A stretch of 64,000 bases of DNA. Origin: Cyprinodon diabolis (Eukaryota > Chordata > Actinopteri > Cyprinodontiformes > Cyprinodontidae). Positions 58,262 to 64,000 of the stretch are shown here, in pieces. The stretch's first letter is position 1. The number at the start of each line of letters is the position of its first letter. A model generated the notes under the pieces. It worked only from the letters and a program-made list of their open reading frames with translations. It ran no database searches and had not been told where the DNA came from. The position numbers were made by a program, and so were the translations under genes. The stretch lies in contig CM060064.1 of the NCBI GenBank assembly GCA_030533445.1, positions 42,365,287-42,429,286 on the forward strand, read 5' to 3'.

Positions 58262-58623
58262 TCCATCCATTTTCCACCAGGCTTATCGCAAGCGGGGTCG
58301 CTAGGGGTGCTGGTGCCTATTTCCAACTGTCTAGAGGCGAGAGGAGGGGTACATCCTGGACAGGTCGCATTCCATCGCAGGGCAACACAGAGACAAACAG
58401 GACAATCATTCACACACACACCTAAGGAGAATTTAGGGAAGCCAGTTAACCTAACAGTCATGTTTTTGGACTGTGTGATGAAACAGGAGTTCCCAGAGAG
58501 AACCCACGCATGCTCAGGGACAACATGCAAACTCCATACAGAAAAATCCCAGGCTGGGAATTGAACCCAAAACTTTCTTGCTACAAGGTGGCAGCACTAC
58601 CCACTGCTCCACTGAGCAGCCCG
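58262..58623. repeat. LINE 3' tail repeat, possibly RTE-type
   Basis: It opens with 'ttccatccattttccacc' and contains 'gcggggtcgctaggggtgct', 'acaggtcgcattccatcgca', 'gtttttggactgtgtgatg' and 'cccacgcatgctcagggaca', all landmarks of a very abundant fish repeat that ends in GATG/CATC units. I associate it with RTE-type LINEs such as Rex3 or Expander, but the family is from memory of its look. Frames on both strands (58144-58564) are by-products. Confidence 0.65.
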
Positions 58624-58984
58624 TTTTCACAGATGATTTTTATAATGTTATTCTACACAATTAGAGGTCTGGCATGATCCTTTGTCTTTACTGTTAGACT
58701 TCACATTACCGGTAACTACTTTTTCATCAATGTTTGAGTAAAGGATACCTCCTGCTGACTCTAAAAACGTTGACGGGTTTAATTAGGAATCATCCAACAT
58801 GTCCCTACAAGTGCTACAAGTGGGATACTTGACAGAGAAACAGAAACAGGTAAATACTAAAATACAAACTATTGCAACAAAATAAATGTTGCTTTTTTAA
58901 AGGAACTGTCCTTTCAGCACCACAAACCTAAAACCCATGTAAACAACAAACTATTTGCTATCTTTTTTTTTTTCTTGTAGAATT
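58624..58984. other. No gene seen
   Basis: Short unassigned stretch ending in a T-rich run. Confidence 0.4.
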
Positions 58985-59157
58985 CAACCCATCCTCTTGG
59001 GGAACAGTGGGCTGCCATTGTGCGGCGCCCTGGGAGCAGTGTGGGATTAAGGGTCTTTGCTCAGGGACGTAGAGTGGCAGTCTGTGGGAGTGGGGCTCAC
59101 ACTGAGAACCTCAGGATTCCAAGCTCTATGCCCTAACCACTAGGCCACCACTCCCCT
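58985..59157 (-). mobile_element. tRNA-derived SINE, family A, copy 2
   Basis: On the minus strand it starts GGGGAGTGGTGGCCTAGTGG, giving an A-box-like TGGCCTAGTGGTTAGGGC, followed by a weak B-box region and the family body (GAGCAAAGACCCTTAATCC, CCACACTGCTCCC). On the plus strand it is preceded by a T-run and 'cttgtag', which on the minus strand would be the A-rich 3' tail. It matches 808-1044 in order and orientation. Confidence 0.78.
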
Positions 59158-59171
59158 ATAAATATTAGCTT

Positions 59172-59243
59172 GACTAACACGGGACATGAACCCATGAACC
59201 CTGAGATAAAAGTCTCATGTTCTACCAACTGAGCAGGTCAGCC
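59172..59243 (-). pseudogene. tRNA-Lys-like pseudogene or SINE head
   Basis: Read on the minus strand from 59243, the 72-base sequence folds as a cloverleaf. The acceptor stem GGCTGAC pairs with GTTAGTC (two G-U pairs), the D-arm region is GCTCAGTTGGTAGAAC, the anticodon stem TGAGA pairs with TCTCA, and the T stem ATGGG pairs with CCCGT around TTCATGT. The anticodon-loop region CTTTTA is one base short and the D stem has a mismatch. Overall it is closest to eukaryotic tRNA-Lys. These defects argue against a working tRNA. It lies between two family-A SINE heads on the same strand. Confidence 0.65.
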
Positions 59244-59281
59244 CGTCTTGGCTAGCCATCCCCACAATCGGAACACTGAGT

Positions 59282-59366
59282 ACTGGCTGTGGGGATCGAA
59301 CTGGATACTTGCAAACTTCTCAGAGCACAAGCACATTGCCCTAACCACTAGGCCAGCACTCCCCTG
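59282..59366 (-). mobile_element. Partial SINE family A head, copy 3
   Basis: On the minus strand TGGCCTAGTGGTTAGGGCAA (A-box) and CAGTTCGATCCCC (B-box) are both well kept, followed by ACAGCCAGTACTCAGTG. The family body is missing, so only the tRNA-like head survives. The internal promoter looks better preserved here than in copy 2. Confidence 0.7.
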
Positions 59367-61935
59367 CAATCAGCGGCCTATCAAAGATTCCTATTTTAAC
59401 AAACATTCTGCCAAGCACCCGACTCTGTTTGACAGTCTTCACAGTCTGCAAAAAAAGATAAACATGTAAAAACAGAATATTGCACATGGAAAGTAGTTGT
59501 ATTTCAGGACTTAATTTCCTGACCCATTTTCTTAACTTTTGATCCATTTATCCATCATTTGTACAGCCATCCATTTTCCACCTCATCCTCCTCTAATATC
59601 TCTCCTTCCAGTGCATCCACCCAAAGTTAGAGCTGGATTACACTAGAAATATGTTGAATTAATTGATTAACTTTTTTTTAAATAGCTTCAAATATATATA
59701 TTTTTTAAACTGAGTATAGACAAGTTTTAATTATATTTATGAATTCAGAATCAAACCTAAAGTCCACACTGATAATGAATATTGATACAAACAATTGTAG
59801 TTTAAATGGGTAGTTTATGTGCTCAGTTTGGATTCACCCTCAAAGTGAAAAAGTTGACATGAGCATACAGAAACAGGTCAGAAGGAGTGTTACTCATGCT
59901 TGTGACATAAGGGGGCCTAATGGTATTCAATCTGCACCCATAAAATGTTCAAAACGCCAATGGGGAGCGGTTTACATGCATATGTTTTTAGACATTAAAG
60001 ATGTATTGAAGCTCAAGGTCCAAAGCTATTTGTGTAGACGTTGTTGCCTTTGACTGGATTTCATTTAAATAGATGGAACATTTTTGTGTTTGTAATGAAA
60101 AAAACTGTCTGAAGAAGTAAAACAAAAATAAAAGTCTTCTACGAAACATATTGATTATTTGTCGAAAACAAATGGGCTTTCGTTTGACTGTTTCATTGTT
60201 ATTTAAAGCAAAAGAAAACATCTAAATTGAGTTTTGGTTTCCATTTATTTTGTATTTGTGCTGAAAAAACAAGCCAAGGAGGTGAGGATCGTTGACCTTT
60301 GACACACAGCAGTCGAAGGTTTGACCCCTCCCACATTAATGATTGTTGACCGGCCACCAGTGCCACACATTGATCTTGAGCGTTTAACTGAACGGTTAGT
60401 AAGAGTGAAACTACTGACTCCAAAACGATTAATTAAATTCAAGCTTCACTGCTGGTCACACAGGACTAGTTTATTGTTAGTATTTAGTAGTTGTTGACAT
60501 CGATTTTAAAAAAGTATTTTTCATTTCTTTATTTATTAAACAAATATGATTTAATCCTTTTTTAATCAACAAAACTATACGAAACATGAAAAAACCTTCT
60601 GCAACCCTAATTGTGCCTTTATGCATCCAGACCCTCCGTTGAACTTTTTTCCTTAGATATTAAAGAATTTTATTTAAGCCTATACTCCACATATGACCTT
60701 TGTAAAACTTAGCCATTAAACAACAGAGCAATGTAAGTCATCATTTTGATTATATTAGGCTGAACTTCACTGCCAGGCTAACGTCTAAAACACAGCTGGG
60801 CTGCTGTTAAATCAGTTCATGACCCATTAAATCCATTACAGCTTGCCTTAGGCTTAATGTTTATCTCTCGGTTCAAACAAATTTAACATGTTTAATCCAC
60901 TCACCTGTCGTAAAAGCTTGCTTTTATCTTTCCAGACATCCTTAAAATAATTAACTGCAATACACTTCAAAAGTTCACACAATTCTTTACATTTTACTGT
61001 CATAAATCAGATATAATTAAAAAAACTACATAAATAGCCTTAAGTTAGGGTACAGTTTCGTTTTGACCTGTGTAAGGACAGAAAGCACATGAAGTGCTGA
61101 TGTAAACCTGTTGTTGTGATGCAGCCACGTCTATACGATAGCCAATATGGCGAGTAGTTGTGAAGTGGAGTGCACCAGGAGTGACGCCTTATCACATCCA
61201 TTTGAACCCATGTTAATGACGTATTTTAATATCATTCATGTAAGCGAAAAATTATACTTAAAATTTAGATAGTTACTTATAATCTGGAAAAAATTTGATT
61301 GAAAAGGTGTTTTTTGCATTTGACTAATTGAACATTTGTCTAAAAAGTAATAGGAAGCATTTGGTCTTATTCCTAATATTAATCTGTCAGATAATCCGCA
61401 GAAGGATCTATTTTAAGATTAGGGTGGATGAATAAGAGTGAATTTTCCCTCTAGAGAGGAGAGATCAGCACTTCTGGAACTGGTGTCTCAGCACAAGAAG
61501 CATTAAAACCTTTAAACTCTGAGAAACTATTGATGGATGCCTCAACTGTTTCTCAATTCCAGCTGTTGCTTGACATGCAGACTGATTAAAAAAAAAAAAA
61601 AATCACCCAGACTGATGGTTTTTGTTGGCTCAGCTGCTGAGGAGTGATTTGCCTTCTGAGGGATTTTGTGTGAAGGGGTAACCAGACAGTTAGCATCCAT
61701 TCTGGATTAGCCTGTCACCGTGGGATTTACCCGCTCAGAGCCACTGATGAAATTTTCCCAGATAAAGTAGAATCTGACTGATCGTCTTCTTTTCTGTTTG
61801 AAAGCACTTTCTGCACTCTCTCTTCGTGGCATTCTGTTACTGCACAGCTTCTCTATTCTGATAGACACATCCAGCATGTCTGAGACAGTCAAACTCTAAA
61901 ATGTCTGAGTAGAAGGAGGGAGTGGGGGCAATTAT
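59367..61935. other. No gene seen
   Basis: AT-rich. 'ttagagctggattacac' (59629) and, in reverse, 'ttagggttgcagaagg' (60612) could be ends of an old hAT element, but no duplication or interior supports it. Confidence 0.4.
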
Positions 61936-62018
61936 TTACATGCAGCTTAGTTTTATCCTTTTTAAATGTTGCTCCTTATCCTCCCATGGGTGGATAAGGA
62001 GCAACATTTGCATGTAAA
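61936..62018. repeat. Perfect 18-bp-arm hairpin with outer pairing
   Basis: AAATGTTGCTCCTTATCC (61964-61981) and its exact reverse complement (61992-62009) enclose a 10-base loop. A further 9-bp pair, TTTACATGC (61936-61944) with GCATGTAAA (62010-62018), adjoins the right arm directly but is separated from the left arm by about 19 extra bases. It does not look like a transposon end. Confidence 0.85.
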
Positions 62019-63369
62019 GTTGTGTTTTCTTGTTTGTACTTGTATACAACGTATCCCTGTCTTCTGTTTGTAGTTCTGTGGTTTTATGGTCGGTTGGGGA
62101 GACAAGTGGCTGTAGGCGATAAAACACAGGCAGTTTAATGAGCCGTCACAGTTAGAACCAATTAGACTGTTCCACTACGAGGCGTTAAATTTTTGCTGCT
62201 GCAGATGGATTTTACCATTTAATTTGCTTCCTTAGTGAGAATAATAAAAAAAATAAAACATTTCTTGAAAATAATTAAATGCACATACTAGTTTAATTTT
62301 TCCTTACAGTCAAAATCGAGCTGTTTTGAGCACAGATCTCATGTTCTGTGCTCAGTGTAATCAGTGTTTATAGCACCCTCCTGCCACACAGTACTGGAGT
62401 CTGTGTCTCTAAAGCCCTAGACGATGGGCCGTCTGATTAGAGCTCCTCTCTGGAGTCTCTAAGCACATTGAAAGCACAGCCTGTTGTCTCCATCACGTAC
62501 ATCGAAGGAAAGATCCATCCCACACATTCAGAGACATTCAGACACCTTTAGAGGCAGATGTTGTAACGCAGTCTCCACTCAGCGAGATACCAGGCTGTCG
62601 TCTGCGGTCTCTAAACCCTCTCCGTTCTCATGGAGATAAGAAGTGCGTCTCATTGTTGGCAGACAACAGCCCTGTTATCATCTTATCAGAGTGCCAGCTT
62701 AAGCTGGAGGAGGTGGGGCTGAGGACTGTGTGTATACATGTGTCTCTACAAGGGAACTTGGATTAAGAGTGGTTTCTTTGTCATGCAGCAGGTGCCGTCG
62801 TCACTCGGTTTATTCTCACTTTAAAGATGTGTTTGCATCAGTCTGTTAAGGAACAAAAGAAAACACGGCTGATTATGCAAGTATGAGCTACTCCTCATTC
62901 TAGGTCAATTAAATAGTAGCAGGGGCAAATCTATTCTTTGTATTTGCATCAATCACTTTTCTACTCAGAGATGCACCTGGATACACAAACGGCAATCTGC
63001 AAAAGTTTTCAAACCTCTTTTACTTTTAGTTGTTGTTTTTTTCTTTCTGTGATGCTACAGACACAGACAATTTATTGTATTGGAATTTAATGCAGTACAG
63101 TACAACAAAGCGACGCCCAGTTTTGAAGGAATAGAAAACCTAAGTGTCATATTTTCTAAATTATAAACAATTAGCTCAAAAAATAATATAATAGTATGCC
63201 AGTGTGTGAATTCTTCTAAGTGTATATGATGCTGTACAAAAGAAATAATAGGTTTGATTGTAAATATTAGTGAACAATCAGCAGATTGAAGACAATAAAA
63301 AAGGCAGACAAGACAAATGATTGTAACGATATTATACAACTTTCAAGGATTACATTTAGGACTCACATT
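62019..63369. other. Unique-looking stretch with a GC-richer patch at 62400-62720
   Basis: The 62400-62720 patch has balanced composition, no simple repeats and no match to any repeat family seen in the window. No exon or open frame of note was found. It could be conserved non-coding sequence, which cannot be judged from one genome. Confidence 0.35.
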
Positions 63370-63850
63370 CTTAAGTAAAAATACAGAAACCTGGGTAAAA
63401 AAACAAAGACTGGTAATAGTAAAAGTATCGATTGAACCCCTTTACTTAAGTAGGAGAAAAAAAGTTCAGGTTCTACATTACACTTGATATCTTAAAAAAA
63501 TATATTGCACAGAAAATGTATTAATTTCCTCTTTTATTGATTGTGTTTGTAGACATTACATAAAAATACTACCTCATCCAGACTTTCTATAAAAATTTCA
63601 GAAAACATAATATAGATTGAACTGAACGTAAGCATGAGCAGCTGAATACGCTGCTTTTCACAGCTATAAAGCTGCTGAAGGAATCATTTCTTTCTCCTCA
63701 GAATGGTATCCATTATCTGGAGAATAGAAAGTACAGATATTTATGTTCAAATGTAATAAGTAAAATTAAAAAGTCCTCAACAAAACAAAAAAAAAACTCA
63801 AATAAAGTAAAGATCCCATAAAAGGCTACCTAAGTACAGTACGTATTTAT
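63370..63850. mobile_element. Decayed hAT copy related to 22295-23025
   Basis: Corresponding motifs occur in the same order as in the 22295 element: 'cctttacttaagtagg' near the left and 'gaatagaaagtacagata', 'aaatgtaataag' and 'ctaagtacagta' near the right. Both termini have decayed beyond recognition and no duplication is visible, so it is an old member of the family. Confidence 0.6.
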
Positions 63851-64000
63851 TCTGTACCAACTTAGTTGATACTTTGGTGGATTGGGTAGATAACAGAATC
63901 CCAACTTTTTTAAACATCCGAGTAATGATCAATTAATGCTCTGAAATTCAAAATGCAAATACACAACACATATTGTCTATCCACCTGAAAAACAAAAAAT

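Noticed and set aside
58144..58564. Frames of 117-128 codons on both strands
   Set aside because: They lie in a very common fish LINE tail repeat and are by-products of its composition.
59172..59243. Functional tRNA-Lys gene
   Set aside because: The anticodon loop is one base short, the D stem has a mismatch, the T loop departs from the consensus and the unit sits among SINE pieces.
59629..60612. Possible hAT element with 'ttagagctgg' and 'ttagggttgc' ends
   Set aside because: The ends match weakly, there is no 8-bp duplication and the interior shows no subterminal repeats.

Overview
This window is almost certainly nuclear DNA of a ray-finned (teleost) fish. It is AT-rich. It has no long host open reading frame, carries vertebrate-type microsatellites, and holds a dense mixture of transposable elements typical of teleosts: hAT, Tc1/mariner, Kolobok-like TTAA elements, PIF/Harbinger-like MITEs, tRNA-derived SINEs, L2-like and L1-like LINE remnants, and LTR remnants. 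There is no prokaryotic operon, CRISPR array, rRNA gene or confident complete host gene. The window is best read as intergenic or deep intronic DNA. The one host-gene candidate is a weakly supported terminal coding exon on the minus strand near 35.5 kb.

Layout. 1-13 kb: a fish-type CCCTAA-containing repeat, a 202-bp hAT MITE with perfect 8-bp duplications, a tRNA-derived SINE, two copies of a GGAT microsatellite with shared flank, a PIF/Harbinger-like MITE, an 831-bp hAT element, a large inverted repeat with a GC-rich core, and a Kolobok-like element split by a SINE. 13-28 kb: an 884-bp solo LTR, a GC-rich block of unknown origin, a Tc1 remnant, a second LTR-like segment, a 731-bp hAT element, a Tc1 fragment split by a SINE, and hAT-like ends. 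28-32 kb: an L2-like LINE fossil that holds a hAT 5' fragment and a full-length Tc1 transposon with an intact DD34E transposase and identical 202-bp inverted repeats. 35-51 kb: the candidate terminal exon, several hAT and mariner-like MITEs, two 564-bp copies of an element carrying the start of a RecQ-like helicase reading frame (one inserted in a hAT element), a head-to-head array of 20-bp units, a second L2-like 3' end, and a Kolobok-like MITE. 51-64 kb: mostly AT-rich sequence with an LTR-like segment, a palindromic MITE, an L1-like ORF2 C-terminus, a LINE 3' tail, a run of three tRNA-like heads, a perfect 18-bp-arm hairpin and a decayed hAT copy.

How the parts relate. The only intact protein-coding unit is the Tc1 transposase, and it serves its own element. 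Nesting gives a relative chronology: LINE, Kolobok and older Tc1 copies are the hosts; SINEs, hAT copies, the RecQ-fragment element and the intact Tc1 are the later arrivals. The most interesting pattern is that several non-autonomous elements (40.4, 45.5, 28.5, 50.1 and 45.4 kb) keep an ATG-led first-exon-like segment, in two cases followed by a splice-donor-like site. These segments could supply promoters or exons to host transcripts.
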